From Hydrogenophilales bacterium 16-61-112 (GTDB lineage: Bacteria > Pseudomonadota > Gammaproteobacteria > Burkholderiales > Thiobacillaceae): DNA of 64,000 nucleotides. The notes below the pieces were generated by a model. The model saw only the letters and a list, made by a program, of their open reading frames with translations. It made no database searches and was not told the DNA's origin. How positions within the stretch are numbered: the stretch's first letter is position 1; each line of letters starts with the position of its first letter. Positions 9,533-18,222 of this stretch are shown here, piece after piece. The position numbers were made by a program, and so were the translations under genes. The stretch covers positions 47,001-111,000 of the forward strand of contig NCHD01000024.1 in NCBI GenBank assembly GCA_002257045.1, given 5' to 3'.

Positions 9533-10003
9533 ATGAAGCCTGCCATTTTGTTATTAGCGCTGCTGCTGACGTCTGCCGTCCATGCCGACGCACCGCCCGA
9601 AGATATTCCCATGTACGCCGTCAGCCTGGTGGGCAGCCCGTATCGCATGGGCGGCGTTTCCCCCGACACCGGACTCGACTGCAGCGGCTTCGTGGGTCAT
9701 GTCGTCAAGCAAACGCTGGGCGTGCTGCTGCCACGCACCAGCGTCGCCATCAGCAAGGCCACCCGCATGCTGACCCAGTCCGAGCTGCAACCGGGCGATC
9801 TGGTGTTCTTCAACACCCTGCGCAGCGCGTTTTCCCATGTCGGCATTTACCTCGGCGATGACCGTTTCGTCCATGCCGCGAGCAGCCGGACCGGTAAGGT
9901 CATGGTGTCCAGCCTCAGCGACCCGTACTGGCGCGACCGCTTCGACGGCGCGCGCCGCATCCCGGCGGCAGCGGGTGAAGCTCCTGCCGATGCGGCCGAA
10001 TGA
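9533..10003 (+). CDS. secreted NlpC/P60 cysteine peptidase
   Basis: The ATG at 9533 gives 156 residues with a clear signal peptide (MKPAILLLALLLTSAVHADA). Catalytic residues of the NlpC/P60 fold are visible: C50 in GLDCSGF, H102 in FSHVGIYLG and H114 in FVHAAS. These periplasmic enzymes cut D-Glu/meso-DAP or related bonds in cell-wall peptides during growth or recycling. The short length with no extra binding domain is like the minimal Spr/NlpC group. Upstream in-frame starts at 9407 and 9491 exist but would hide the signal sequence. Confidence 0.82.
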   Translation: MKPAILLLALLLTSAVHADAPPEDIPMYAVSLVGSPYRMGGVSPDTGLDCSGFVGHVVKQTLGVLLPRTSVAISKATRMLTQSELQPGDLVFFNTLRSAFSHVGIYLGDDRFVHAASSRTGKVMVSSLSDPYWRDRFDGARRIPAAAGEAPADAAE

Positions 10004-10130
10004 CCGGGCCAGGTTTGCGCTCGATAGCCGCCGCCCCGGCAGCCCTGCCGTTTACCGTAAACACGCCGCCTTCAGCCTGATATAGGATTGAAGCCACCCT
10101 CCACTCACCCGAGACCAGCCGACGAAAATC

Positions 10131-11528
10131 ATGCCGAGAAAAGCCCCTGCCAAGACCAAGCTGTTCGTGTTGGATACCAACGTGCTGATGCACGATCCGA
10201 CCAGTCTGTTCCGCTTTGAAGAGCACGACATCTACGTGCCGATCGCCACGCTGGAAGAACTCGACCAGCACAAGAAGGGCATGACCGAAGTGTCGCGCAA
10301 CGCCCGCCAGGCCAGCCGTTTCCTCGACGAAATGGTGAGCAAGCTCGACACCATCGAGGAAGGCGTGCCGATCGCCCCGCACAGTCACGGCGCCGCTACC
10401 GGCAAGCTGTTTTTGCAGACGCAGGCGATCACCGGCGACATTCCGCTGTCCCTGCCCACTAGCAAGGTCGACAACCAGATTCTCGGCGTAGTGCTGTTTT
10501 TGTCGCGGCATTTCCCCAAGCGGCAGGTCATTTTGGTGTCGAAAGACATCAACATGCGGATCAAGGCGCGCACCCTGGGATTGCCCGCCGAGGACTATTC
10601 CAACGACAAGGTGCTGGAAGACACCGACCTGCTGTATCCCGGCGTGCTCGAACTGCCCGCCAACTTCTGGGACACTCACGGCAAGGGCATGGAGTCCTGG
10701 CAGGCCGCCGGCCACACTTACTACCGCCTCAAAGGTCCGATGGCGGCGGATTTTCTGCCCAACGAGTTCGTCTACCAGGAAGGCCCCAACCCGCTTTACG
10801 CCAAGGTGCTCAAGGTCGAAGGCAAGCAGGCCGAGCTGGTCACGATCAAGGACTACAGTCACCAGAAAAACAACGTCTGGGGCATCACCGCGCGCAACCG
10901 CGAGCAGAATTTTGCGCTCAACGTGCTGATGGATCCCGAGATCGATTTCGTCTCCCTGCTCGGCCAGGCCGGTACCGGCAAGACCCTGCTGACGCTGGCC
11001 GCCGCGCTGGCCCAGGTGCTCGACAAAAAAACCTACACCGAAATCATCATGACCCGCGTCACCGTGCCGGTGGGCGAGGACATCGGATTTTTGCCCGGTA
11101 CCGAGGAAGAAAAAATGACGCCGTGGATGGGCGCGCTGGAAGACAACCTCGACGTGCTGAACAAGACCGACGACGAATCTGGCGACTGGGGACGCGCGGC
11201 GACACAGGACCTGATCCGTTCGCGCATCAAGGTGAAATCGCTCAACTTCATGCGTGGCCGCACCTTCCTCAACAAGTTTCTCATCATCGACGAGGCGCAA
11301 AATCTCACCTCCAAGCAGATGAAAACCCTGATCACCCGCGCCGGGCCCGGCACCAAGGTGGTGTGTCTGGGCAACATCTCGCAGATCGACACGCCCTACC
11401 TCACTGAAGGCAGTTCCGGCCTCACTTACGTGGTCGACCACTTCAAGGGCTGGCCGCATAACGGCCATGTCACCCTGCAGCGCGGCGAGCGTTCAAGGCT
11501 GGCCGATTTCGCGGCCGAAGTGCTATAA
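10131..11528 (+). CDS. PhoH-family protein with N-terminal PIN domain (PhoH2 type)
   Basis: 465 residues. Residues about 10-150 are a PIN nuclease domain (LFVLDTNVLMHD with D15, and TLEELD). Residues about 250-465 are a PhoH P-loop ATPase with Walker A GQAGTGKT near 278 and Walker B FLIIDEAQN near 384. PIN-PhoH fusions (PhoH2) act as RNA helicase/ribonucleases in tested bacteria. The gene is monocistronic, ending 57 bases before a strong terminator. The substrate in this organism is unknown. Confidence 0.9.
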   Translation: MPRKAPAKTKLFVLDTNVLMHDPTSLFRFEEHDIYVPIATLEELDQHKKGMTEVSRNARQASRFLDEMVSKLDTIEEGVPIAPHSHGAATGKLFLQTQAITGDIPLSLPTSKVDNQILGVVLFLSRHFPKRQVILVSKDINMRIKARTLGLPAEDYSNDKVLEDTDLLYPGVLELPANFWDTHGKGMESWQAAGHTYYRLKGPMAADFLPNEFVYQEGPNPLYAKVLKVEGKQAELVTIKDYSHQKNNVWGITARNREQNFALNVLMDPEIDFVSLLGQAGTGKTLLTLAAALAQVLDKKTYTEIIMTRVTVPVGEDIGFLPGTEEEKMTPWMGALEDNLDVLNKTDDESGDWGRAATQDLIRSRIKVKSLNFMRGRTFLNKFLIIDEAQNLTSKQMKTLITRAGPGTKVVCLGNISQIDTPYLTEGSSGLTYVVDHFKGWPHNGHVTLQRGERSRLADFAAEVL

Positions 11529-11585
11529 ACCCGGACCGTCGCCAGGCGCGGCGGTCTTCTGGTGTATAAATCGAATGTCCAAATC

Positions 11586-11620
11586 GAAACAGGCCGCTAC
11601 GGACAGCGGCCTGTTTCATT
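11586..11620 (+). terminator. Rho-independent terminator after the PhoH gene
   Basis: A perfect 13-bp stem (arms GAAACAGGCCGCT and AGCGGCCTGTTTC) with a six-base loop is followed by ATT. It lies 58 bases after the PhoH stop and before the radical SAM gene. Confidence 0.8.
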
Positions 11621-11674
11621 GACACCCTGCCGCACCCTTACTGAATCCTGTCGTATCGCTTCGAACCGCTTGCC

Positions 11675-12532
11675 ATGACTGCAATCACCCCTCTGACTCC
11701 CGTCAACCACGACCGCGACAGCGCGGGGATGACCTATGTTTATCCTGTCGTGTCGCGGCGCGCGGGCGGCGTGTCGGTCGGCGTCAATCTCAACCCCAAC
11801 AACGCCTGCAACTGGGCGTGCGTGTATTGCCAGGTGCCGGATCTGGTGCGCGGCACTGCGCCGGAAATCAACCTTGCGCAGCTGGAGGCCGAGCTGCGCA
11901 CGCTGCTGGGTGACATCCTGCACGGCGATTTCATGCAAACCCGGGTTCCCGAAGAGGCACGGCGACTGAACGACATTGCGCTGTCGGGCAATGGCGAGCC
12001 GACCAGCGCCAGGGCCTTCCCGCAGGTGATCGAACTGATCGGCCGGGTAATGACCGAGTTCGATTTGAATGGAAAGATCAAGCTGGTGCTGATCACCAAC
12101 GGCAGCCTGATCGACCGCCCACGCGTGCGGGACGGCCTGGCGAAAATGGCAGCCTTGAATGGCGAGGTGTGGTTCAAGTTCGACAGAGCGACGGCCAGTG
12201 GCATGCGTTCCACCAACCAGACGCGGATCTCCCCCGACAAGCAGTTCGAGCGCCTGAAAATGGCCGCGGCGCTGTGCCCGACCTGGCTGCAAACCTGCGT
12301 CTTTGCGCTGGATGACACCCCGCCCAGCGAGACCGAACAAGCCGCCTACCTGGCCGCTGTTACTCGTATACGTGAACAAGCCCTCCCCGTTCAGGGCGTG
12401 CTGCTCTATGGGCTGGCGCGGCCGTCGCTGCAATCGCAGGCCAGCCGCTTGTCCGCGTTGCCCGCCGAATGGCTCAATGCCTTTGCCGAGCGCATTCGCG
12501 CGGCCGGGTTGCCGGTGAAGGTTTCGCTGTGA
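11675..12532 (+). CDS. radical SAM protein of unknown function
   Basis: 285 residues with the CxxxCxxC cluster motif CNWACVYC (C45, C49, C52), which holds the 4Fe-4S cluster that cleaves S-adenosylmethionine, and the glycine-rich motif ALSGNGEPT. The domain organisation is a bare radical SAM barrel, related to the wybutosine/MoaA-like 'GNGEPT' group. The substrate is not evident. It is followed 10 bases later by acpS and may share its transcript. Confidence 0.8.
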   Translation: MTAITPLTPVNHDRDSAGMTYVYPVVSRRAGGVSVGVNLNPNNACNWACVYCQVPDLVRGTAPEINLAQLEAELRTLLGDILHGDFMQTRVPEEARRLNDIALSGNGEPTSARAFPQVIELIGRVMTEFDLNGKIKLVLITNGSLIDRPRVRDGLAKMAALNGEVWFKFDRATASGMRSTNQTRISPDKQFERLKMAAALCPTWLQTCVFALDDTPPSETEQAAYLAAVTRIREQALPVQGVLLYGLARPSLQSQASRLSALPAEWLNAFAERIRAAGLPVKVSL

Positions 12533-12542
12533 GACCAACACG

Positions 12543-12938
12543 ATGATTCACGGCATCGGCACCGACCTGCTCGACGCCGGCCGCATCCGCAGCGGCCTCG
12601 ATCGCTTTGGCGAGACCTACGCCGAGCGCATTCTCGCCCCGGCGGAACGGGCGGGCTATCGGGGCAGCCGCGACCCAGGGCGGTTTCTGGCTAAGAGCTT
12701 TGCCGCCAAGGAAGCCTTCGCCAAGGCTGCGGGGACCGGGCTGCGCGCGCCGGTGACGCTGCAAAACCTCGCCGTGGTGCGCGACGCGCTCGGCAAGCCG
12801 CATTTTCAATGTGCGCCCGAACTTACCGCCTGGCTGGCGGCGCGCGGCGTAGGCGGGCATCATGTATCGCTGTCGGATGAGGGCGATTGGATACTGGCAT
12901 TTGTCGTGCTGGAGCAATCCAGTCCGCAGCAGGAATAA
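12543..12938 (+). CDS. acpS: holo-[acyl-carrier-protein] synthase
   Basis: 131 residues, typical AcpS length. It has the IHGIGTDLLD start (metal-binding D8) and FLAKSFAAKEAFAKAAGTG, the conserved phosphopantetheinyl transferase motif with the catalytic glutamate. The enzyme transfers 4'-phosphopantetheine from CoA to acyl carrier protein in the cytoplasm. It lies directly upstream of nagZ, an arrangement common in betaproteobacteria. Confidence 0.92.
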   Translation: MIHGIGTDLLDAGRIRSGLDRFGETYAERILAPAERAGYRGSRDPGRFLAKSFAAKEAFAKAAGTGLRAPVTLQNLAVVRDALGKPHFQCAPELTAWLAARGVGGHHVSLSDEGDWILAFVVLEQSSPQQE

Positions 12939-12975
12939 TTTGAAGTCAACATGACGCAATGACTAAGGAACAGAC

Positions 12976-14055
12976 ATGACGCTCGGCCCCTTGATGCTCG
13001 ACGTGGCGGGTACTGAACTTACCGACGACGACCGCCGCCGGCTCTCCCATCCCTTGGTGGGCGGGGTGATTTTATTCACCCGCAACTACCGCGATCCGGC
13101 GCAGCTTGAGGCGTTGACCGCCGATATCCATTCCCTGAAGTCCGCGCCACTGCTGATCGGCGTCGATCACGAAGGCGGCCGGGTGCAACGTTTCCGCGAA
13201 GGCTTCACCCGCCTGCCGTCGATGCGCACCTTCGGTGAAATCTGGAACGAACACCCGAAACAGGCCAAGCACCTGGCGCGCGAAACCGGCTACGTGCTGG
13301 CGGCGGAGCTACGCGCGCACGGTGTCGACTTCAGCTTCACGCCAGTGCTCGACCTCGACTACGGCGCCTCGTCGGTGATCGGCGACCGCGCGTTCCACGG
13401 CACGCCGCACACCGTATTCGAACTCGCCCAGTCGGTGATGCTGGGGATGAAGGACGCCGGCATGGCCGCCTGCGGCAAGCACTTTCCCGGCCACGGCTTC
13501 GTGGTAGCAGATTCGCATGTGGCGATCCCGGTGGACGAGCGCACCCTGGCCGACATCGCGATTGCCGACCTGGTGCCGTTCCGCCTGATGATCGAAGCCG
13601 GCCTGGCCGCGATCATGCCCGCGCATGTGATCTATCCGCAGGTCGATTCGCTGCCCGCCGGCTTCTCGCGCATCTGGCTGCAAAAACTGCTGCGCAAGCA
13701 ATTCGGCTTCGACGGCACGATTTTCAGCGACGACTTGTGCATGGAAGCAGCGGGCGTGGTCGGCGGCGTGGTCGAACGCGTCACGGCCGCGCTCGACGCC
13801 GGCTGCGACATGGCGCTGGTATGCAACCGGCCCGATCTGGCCGACGACGTGCTGGCGCGGCTAAAGGTCGACTGGCCCGCGCAAGCCCGCGCGCGCCTCG
13901 CACGCATGCACGGCCATCCCCACCCGCTGTCCATGACTGACCTGCGCGAGTCCGCGCGCTATGCCGATGCCTTGCATCACATTGCCGGGCTCGGGCTGGA
14001 TTCGGGCAATCTCAACCTCGCAACCGACCCAACGGATTACTGTGCCCGCGCCTAA
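12976..14055 (+). CDS. nagZ: beta-N-acetylhexosaminidase NagZ
   Basis: 359 residues of glycoside hydrolase family 3. IGVDHEGGRVQRF is the substrate-binding strand, KHFPGHG with following ADSHVAIP is the general acid/base loop, and SDDLCMEAA holds the nucleophile aspartate. There is no signal peptide, as expected for a cytoplasmic enzyme that removes GlcNAc from recycled cell-wall fragments. Its end overlaps the start of the downstream CDF transporter by 14 bases. Confidence 0.93.
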   Translation: MTLGPLMLDVAGTELTDDDRRRLSHPLVGGVILFTRNYRDPAQLEALTADIHSLKSAPLLIGVDHEGGRVQRFREGFTRLPSMRTFGEIWNEHPKQAKHLARETGYVLAAELRAHGVDFSFTPVLDLDYGASSVIGDRAFHGTPHTVFELAQSVMLGMKDAGMAACGKHFPGHGFVVADSHVAIPVDERTLADIAIADLVPFRLMIEAGLAAIMPAHVIYPQVDSLPAGFSRIWLQKLLRKQFGFDGTIFSDDLCMEAAGVVGGVVERVTAALDAGCDMALVCNRPDLADDVLARLKVDWPAQARARLARMHGHPHPLSMTDLRESARYADALHHIAGLGLDSGNLNLATDPTDYCARA

Positions 14056-14998
14056 ACACGACCACGATCAGGACCTCTCGCTCGAAAACGGCGAAGATCA
14101 CACCCATCATCATTTGGGCCATGCCGGCAGCAACAACGGGCTGCTGATCGCGCTGGTGCTCACCCTGAGCTTCGCCGTCGTCGAAGTGGTGGCCGGCTGG
14201 TGGTCTGGCTCGCTCGCTCTGATGTCCGATGCGGCCCATATGGCGACCGATGCCTCCTCGCTCGGACTCGCAGCCGCAGCCGCCTGGCTGGCGCGCCGCC
14301 CACCCTCGCTTGCTCATTCCTACGGTTTGGTGCGGGCCGAAATTCTGGCCGCTCTGATCAACAGCGTCGCCATGCTGGTGCTGATCGGTTTCATCGTATA
14401 CGAAGCGATCCAGCGCCTCAGCACGCCACAGCCCATCATGGGCGGCACGGTCGTCGCCGTCGCCATAGTTGGCCTCATCATCAATCTCGTCGTCGCCTGG
14501 ACCCTGCATCGCGGTGAACAGACGCTGAACAGTCGCGCCGCGCTGCTGCATGTAATGGGCGATGCACTGGGCTCGGTGGCGGCCATCACCGCAGGCGTCG
14601 TCATTATCGCCACCGGCTGGACCCCGATTGACCCCCTGTTGTCGATGTTTGTTGCCCTGCTGATCAGCATATCGGCCATCCGGCTGCTGCGCGAAGCCGT
14701 CCATGTGCTGATGGAAGGGGTGCCGCTCAACATCAAGCTCGATAGCGTCGGCCATGATCTGGCTGTGCTGCCCGGCGTCAAGCGCGTTCACGACCTGCAT
14801 GTGTGGACCTTGTCGTCCGGCACCCTGGCGCTGTCGGCGCATCTCGAAGTCCATGATCTATCCGAGTGGCCCGCCCTGCTTGCTTGCGCGCGGCAAACGC
14901 TCGACACCCGCCACGGCATTCGCCATGTCACCCTGCAACCCGAGGCGCTAATCACTGCACCGCTGGTGCGCGCGCCTTACCCTCCCCACGCGTCCTGA
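14042..14998 (+). CDS. cation diffusion facilitator transporter (ZitB/CzcD type)
   Basis: The GTG at 14042 gives 318 residues; no ATG exists before the membrane core, and the frame upstream is nagZ shadow. The His/Asp-rich N-terminus (PKHDHDQD, DHTHHHLGHAG) is a metal-binding tail. Six membrane helices follow, with the paired HxxxD sites DAAHMATD (helix 2) and HVMGD (helix 5), and the C-terminal domain contains HVWTLSSG. This is a proton-coupled Zn/Co/Cd exporter in the inner membrane. Confidence 0.88.
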   Translation: MPAPKHDHDQDLSLENGEDHTHHHLGHAGSNNGLLIALVLTLSFAVVEVVAGWWSGSLALMSDAAHMATDASSLGLAAAAAWLARRPPSLAHSYGLVRAEILAALINSVAMLVLIGFIVYEAIQRLSTPQPIMGGTVVAVAIVGLIINLVVAWTLHRGEQTLNSRAALLHVMGDALGSVAAITAGVVIIATGWTPIDPLLSMFVALLISISAIRLLREAVHVLMEGVPLNIKLDSVGHDLAVLPGVKRVHDLHVWTLSSGTLALSAHLEVHDLSEWPALLACARQTLDTRHGIRHVTLQPEALITAPLVRAPYPPHAS

Positions 14999-15027
14999 GG
15001 CTTTTTCCCTTCAACGCAGAACCCACT

Positions 15028-15173
15028 ATGCGGTCCTTGCCGCCAGGTGACATCCCGACAACATTTTTATTCCAGGGAACAAGGAAGTCCTGATCAACCA
15101 CAACGGCGAGCACTATCGCCTGCGCATCACCAAAAACGGCAAATTGATACCCACCAAGTGTGTCCGGCAGTAG
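15028..15173 (+). pseudogene. broken duplicate of hemP
   Basis: The sequence matches hemP at 17670-17876 from its MRSLPPG-equivalent onward. Frame one reads RSLPPGDIPTTFLFQGT, then a one-base loss near 15080-15086 shifts the frame, and the rest (EVLINHNGEHYRLRITKNG) is read one frame over to the TAG at 15171. The N-terminal 26 codons are missing. Similarity continues about 40 bases past the stop, so a segment was duplicated and one copy decayed. Confidence 0.8.
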
Positions 15174-15339
15174 TCAATCACTGAAAACGAATTCCACCGA
15201 CCGCCCACGCTCCCCGTTCGTCCTACCTTCTGGCAATACATACCGGGTTAAAACATGGGCAGGCATAGCCACCCATAAGACATCCCACACCCCGGACAGT
15301 CCGATTGAAACTGTCAATCGTCCAGCTTCAAACTTTAAA

Positions 15340-15353
15340 TTGGAATATTCCAA
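15340..15353. promoter_or_regulatory. 14-bp perfect palindrome upstream of ahpC
   Basis: TTGGAATATTCCAA lies 61 bases before the ahpC ATG in an AT-rich stretch. It is a plausible operator for a peroxide or redox regulator. It does not match the Fur boxes of this window, and the regulator is unknown. Confidence 0.4.
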
Positions 15354-15413
15354 ATTACTTAAGTAGAGTACTCCCTGTCAAATCACTCAATTTTTTTAAC
15401 CGGAGCCCGCACC

Positions 15414-15812
15414 ATGCAATCTCTCATCAACACCGAAATCAAACCCTTTAAGGCCGAAGCTTTTCTCAACGGCAAGTTCCAGCACATCACTGACGAAGAC
15501 CTCAAGGGCAAATGGTCCGTGGTGTTCTTCTACCCGGCCGATTTCACCTTCGTCTGCCCGACCGAGCTGGGCGACCTGGCCGACAACTACGAGACCTTCA
15601 AGAAGCTGGGCGTGGAAATCTACGCCGTGTCGACCGACACCCACTTCACCGAGATCAGCGCCGGCGGCATCGGCCGCGATGCGTCCGAACTGCTGCGCAA
15701 GGTCAAGGCTGCGCAATACGTCGCCGCTCACCCCGGCGAAGTCTGCCCCGCCAAATGGAAGGAAGGCGAAGCCACGCTGGCACCGTCGCTCGACCTGGTC
15801 GGCAAGATCTGA
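15414..15812 (+). CDS. ahpC: alkyl hydroperoxide reductase subunit C with a large internal deletion
   Basis: 132 residues instead of about 187. The start ([20 protein letters not shown]), peroxidatic cysteine motif DFTFVCPTE and resolving cysteine motif EVCPAKW are present. [10 protein letters not shown] joins directly to [15 protein letters not shown], skipping about 55 residues in frame. The lost part includes the arginine of the catalytic site and the strand that ends in the TFVVDP-type motif, so peroxidase activity is doubtful. A good AGGAG-like site is absent; CCGGAG precedes the ATG. It pairs with the full-length ahpF downstream. A true deletion and an assembly collapse are both possible. 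Confidence 0.85.
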   Translation: MQSLINTEIKPFKAEAFLNGKFQHITDEDLKGKWSVVFFYPADFTFVCPTELGDLADNYETFKKLGVEIYAVSTDTHFTEISAGGIGRDASELLRKVKAAQYVAAHPGEVCPAKWKEGEATLAPSLDLVGKI

Positions 15813-15858
15813 ATGCCGCGCCTCCCCTGCCGGGGAGGTCCGTGCCGGATCGCAACAC

Positions 15859-15895
15859 AAAGGCGTCGGCCGCTTTCGGCTGCCGACGCCTTTTT
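15859..15895 (+). terminator. Rho-independent terminator/attenuator between ahpC and ahpF
   Basis: Twelve-base arms AAAGGCGTCGGC and GCCGACGCCTTT flank an 11-base loop and run into TTATT. It would limit ahpF transcription relative to ahpC, a common arrangement for this gene pair. Confidence 0.75.
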
Positions 15896-15929
15896 ATTGC
15901 CATTCATTCTGTAGATAAGGGAATTCCCC

Positions 15930-17492
15930 ATGCTCGACGCCAACATCAAAGCGCAACTGAAAACCTACATGGAGCGCCTGGTCGCCCCCATCGAACTGGT
16001 GGCCTCGCTGGACGACGGCGCCAAGTCACAGGAAATGCGCGAGTTGCTGGAAGAAATCGCCAGCGTCTCCGACCGCATCAGCCTGCTGGAAAACGGCGTC
16101 GATGCGCGCAAGCCATCGTTCAGTATCGGGCTGGTCAACCAGCCCGCGCGCATCCGCTTCGCCGGACTGCCGATGGGGCACGAATTCACTTCGCTGATCC
16201 TCGCGCTGCTGCAATCCAGCGGCTACGCGCCCAAGATCACCGACGAACAGGTTGAGCAGATTCGCGGCCTGGATGGCCACTACCGATTCGAAACCTACAT
16301 CTCGCTGTCGTGCCACAACTGCCCGGACGTGGTGCAGGCGCTCAACACGATGGCCGCGCTCAATCCCAACGTCCAGCACGTGATGATCGACGGCGCGCTG
16401 TTCCAGGACGAGGTCAACACGCGTCAGGTAATGGCGGTGCCGACCGTGTATCTGAACGGCGAGGTGTTCGGCAATGGCCGCATGGCGATCGAAGACATCC
16501 TGGCCAGGCTCGACACCGGCGCGACCGCCCGCGATGCCGCCAAACTTTCGCAAAAAGCCCCCTACGATGTGCTGGTGGTCGGCGGTGGCCCTGCTGCGGC
16601 GGCAGCAGCAATCTATGCAGCGCGCAAGGGCATCCGCACCGGTGTGCTGGCCGAGCGTTTCGGTGGCCAGGTACTCGACACCATGGCGATTGAAAATCTG
16701 ATTTCAGTGCCGCACACCGACGGGCCCAAGCTCGCCCGCGCACTGGAAGAACACGTCCGCGAATACGATGTCGACATCATGAATCTGCAACGTGCCGACA
16801 AGCTGATTCCGGGCAGCGCAGGTGGCTATCACGAACTGCGTCTGGCCAACGGCGCGGTACTCAAGTCGAAGAGCATCATCGTCGCCACCGGCGCGCGCTG
16901 GCGCGAGTTGAACGTGCCCGGCGAACTCGAATATCGCGGCCGCGGCGTGGCCTACTGCCCGCACTGCGACGGTCCGCTGTTCAAGGGCAAGCACGTGGCG
17001 GTGGTCGGTGGCGGCAACTCCGGCGTCGAAGCGGCGATCGATCTGGCCGGCATCGTCGGCCACGTCACCCTGCTCGAATTCGGCGACACCCTGCGCGCCG
17101 ACGCCGTCTTGCAGACCAAGCTCTACAGCCTGCCCAACGTCACCGTCATCAAAAGTGCGCAAACCACGCAAATCACCGGCGCCGACGGCAAGGTCAACGG
17201 GCTCGAATACACCGACCGCACCACCGGCCAGACCCAGCACGTGGCACTCGAAGGCGTGTTCATCCAGATCGGCCTGCTGCCGAATACCGACTGGTTGAAG
17301 GGCACGATTGAACTGTCGCGCTTCGGCGAAATCATGGTCGACGCCAAGGGCCAGACCGATGTGCCCGGCGTGTTCGGCGCAGGCGACTGCACCACCGTGC
17401 CGTACAAGCAGATCATTATCGCGATGAGCGAAGGCGCGAAGGCCAGCCTGGCCGCGTTCGACCACCTGATCCGCAGCCCGATCGCGGCCTGA
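15930..17492 (+). CDS. ahpF: alkyl hydroperoxide reductase subunit F
   Basis: 520 residues, full AhpF length. The N-terminal thioredoxin-like half carries the relay disulfide motif CHNC (near 129-132). The C-terminal flavoprotein half carries [10 protein letters not shown] for FAD, CPHCDGP (near 342-345) for the redox-active disulfide and [10 protein letters not shown] for NADH. It reduces AhpC using NADH in the cytoplasm. The start at 15930 follows AAGGGAATTCCCC. Because the adjacent AhpC looks damaged, the peroxiredoxin at 18223 may be an alternative client. Confidence 0.93.
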   Translation: MLDANIKAQLKTYMERLVAPIELVASLDDGAKSQEMRELLEEIASVSDRISLLENGVDARKPSFSIGLVNQPARIRFAGLPMGHEFTSLILALLQSSGYAPKITDEQVEQIRGLDGHYRFETYISLSCHNCPDVVQALNTMAALNPNVQHVMIDGALFQDEVNTRQVMAVPTVYLNGEVFGNGRMAIEDILARLDTGATARDAAKLSQKAPYDVLVVGGGPAAAAAAIYAARKGIRTGVLAERFGGQVLDTMAIENLISVPHTDGPKLARALEEHVREYDVDIMNLQRADKLIPGSAGGYHELRLANGAVLKSKSIIVATGARWRELNVPGELEYRGRGVAYCPHCDGPLFKGKHVAVVGGGNSGVEAAIDLAGIVGHVTLLEFGDTLRADAVLQTKLYSLPNVTVIKSAQTTQITGADGKVNGLEYTDRTTGQTQHVALEGVFIQIGLLPNTDWLKGTIELSRFGEIMVDAKGQTDVPGVFGAGDCTTVPYKQIIIAMSEGAKASLAAFDHLIRSPIAA

Positions 17493-17536
17493 GCGTCCGC
17501 GCAAGCCCGTCCGGCTTGCCGGAGCGGGCGGCCAGC

Positions 17537-17586
17537 GCCCGGGAACAGGTCAGCAGACCCTGCCGGCTTGTTCCCGGGCTTTTTTT
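17537..17586 (+). terminator. Rho-independent terminator after ahpF
   Basis: Eleven-base arms GCCCGGGAACA and TGTTCCCGGGC are followed directly by a run of seven T. The loop is about 21 bases. Confidence 0.8.
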
Positions 17587-17617
17587 CCTCCACAAAAAAA
17601 TGGAAGCTTGACTTACA

Positions 17618-17637
17618 AATGAGAATCATTATTATTC
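17618..17637. promoter_or_regulatory. Fur box upstream of hemP
   Basis: AATGAGAATCATTATTATTC closely follows the Fur consensus of hexameric GATAAT-like repeats. It lies 33 bases before the hemP ATG and after the ahpF terminator, so it should control the hemP-siderophore block by iron. Confidence 0.8.
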
Positions 17638-17669
17638 GTAATACTTAAATCAAAAAACAATCCCAAGCC

Positions 17670-17876
17670 ATGAATGACAATCAGACTCGTGTCGCGCCAG
17701 TTCCTTCCACGGGCGCCAGCCGTCATCCGGTTGAACCCGCTACCCGCTCCTTGCCGCCAGGTGCCATCCCGACCGCCTTTTTATTCCAGGGAACACAGGA
17801 AATCCTGATCGACCACAATGGCGAGCACTATCGCCTGCGCATCACCAAGAACGGCAAATTGATTCTCACCAAGTAA
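17670..17876 (+). CDS. hemP: hemin uptake protein HemP
   Basis: 68 residues. The conserved core runs SLPPGAIPTAFLFQGTQEIL then IDHNGEHYRLRITKNGKLIL, typical of the small HemP family that lies next to iron and haem uptake operons. A Fur box sits immediately upstream, so it is the first gene of the iron-controlled block. Its molecular role is not settled; in some proteobacteria HemP promotes expression of haem or siderophore receptors. A broken copy lies at 15028. Confidence 0.88.
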   Translation: MNDNQTRVAPVPSTGASRHPVEPATRSLPPGAIPTAFLFQGTQEILIDHNGEHYRLRITKNGKLILTK

Positions 17877-17969
17877 GCAATCCTTCCGTTTTCAATTGCT
17901 GAAAACGGAGTTCACCGCACCGCCCGCCAGCGTCCACGCGCCAGCCAGCCCTAACTCAAGGAGACTGGC

Positions 17970-18212
17970 ATGCCCGCAACCCCCACCCATATCACCCACG
18001 AAATCGTCATCAAGGCCACCGTGTGGTTGATGCACCGCTATCAGCAGACTCGCTGCAAAAAACTCGCCCGCATGGTTGAACAGCATTTGCGCTGGATGCA
18101 GACGGGCGCGGCCAGCCCGGCGCTCGCCAATGCATGCCAGCGACTGTCATTCGAATGGCCTGCGGTGTCGTGCGCAACGACCCTGGCCGCGCGCCGGCCT
18201 GCCTTGCACTAA
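17970..18212 (+). CDS. small hypothetical protein in the iron operon
   Basis: 80 residues with a strong ribosome site (AAGGAGACTGGC before the ATG). It is basic and helical (HEIVIKATVWLMHRYQQTRC), with three cysteines and no signal peptide or membrane segment. It is not recognised. It lies between hemP and a peroxiredoxin, sharing the AAGGAG spacing used by its neighbours, so it is probably co-transcribed with them. Confidence 0.6.
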   Translation: MPATPTHITHEIVIKATVWLMHRYQQTRCKKLARMVEQHLRWMQTGAASPALANACQRLSFEWPAVSCATTLAARRPALH

Positions 18213-18222
18213 GGAGTCCGCC

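Noticed and set aside
10049..10061. GTTTACCGTAAAC inverted repeat upstream of the PhoH gene
   Set aside because: Only six-base arms and 70 bases from the start; not convincing as an operator.
15160..15366. 68-codon frame downstream of the hemP remnant
   Set aside because: It lies in duplicated hemP-downstream sequence and has no ribosome site or motif.
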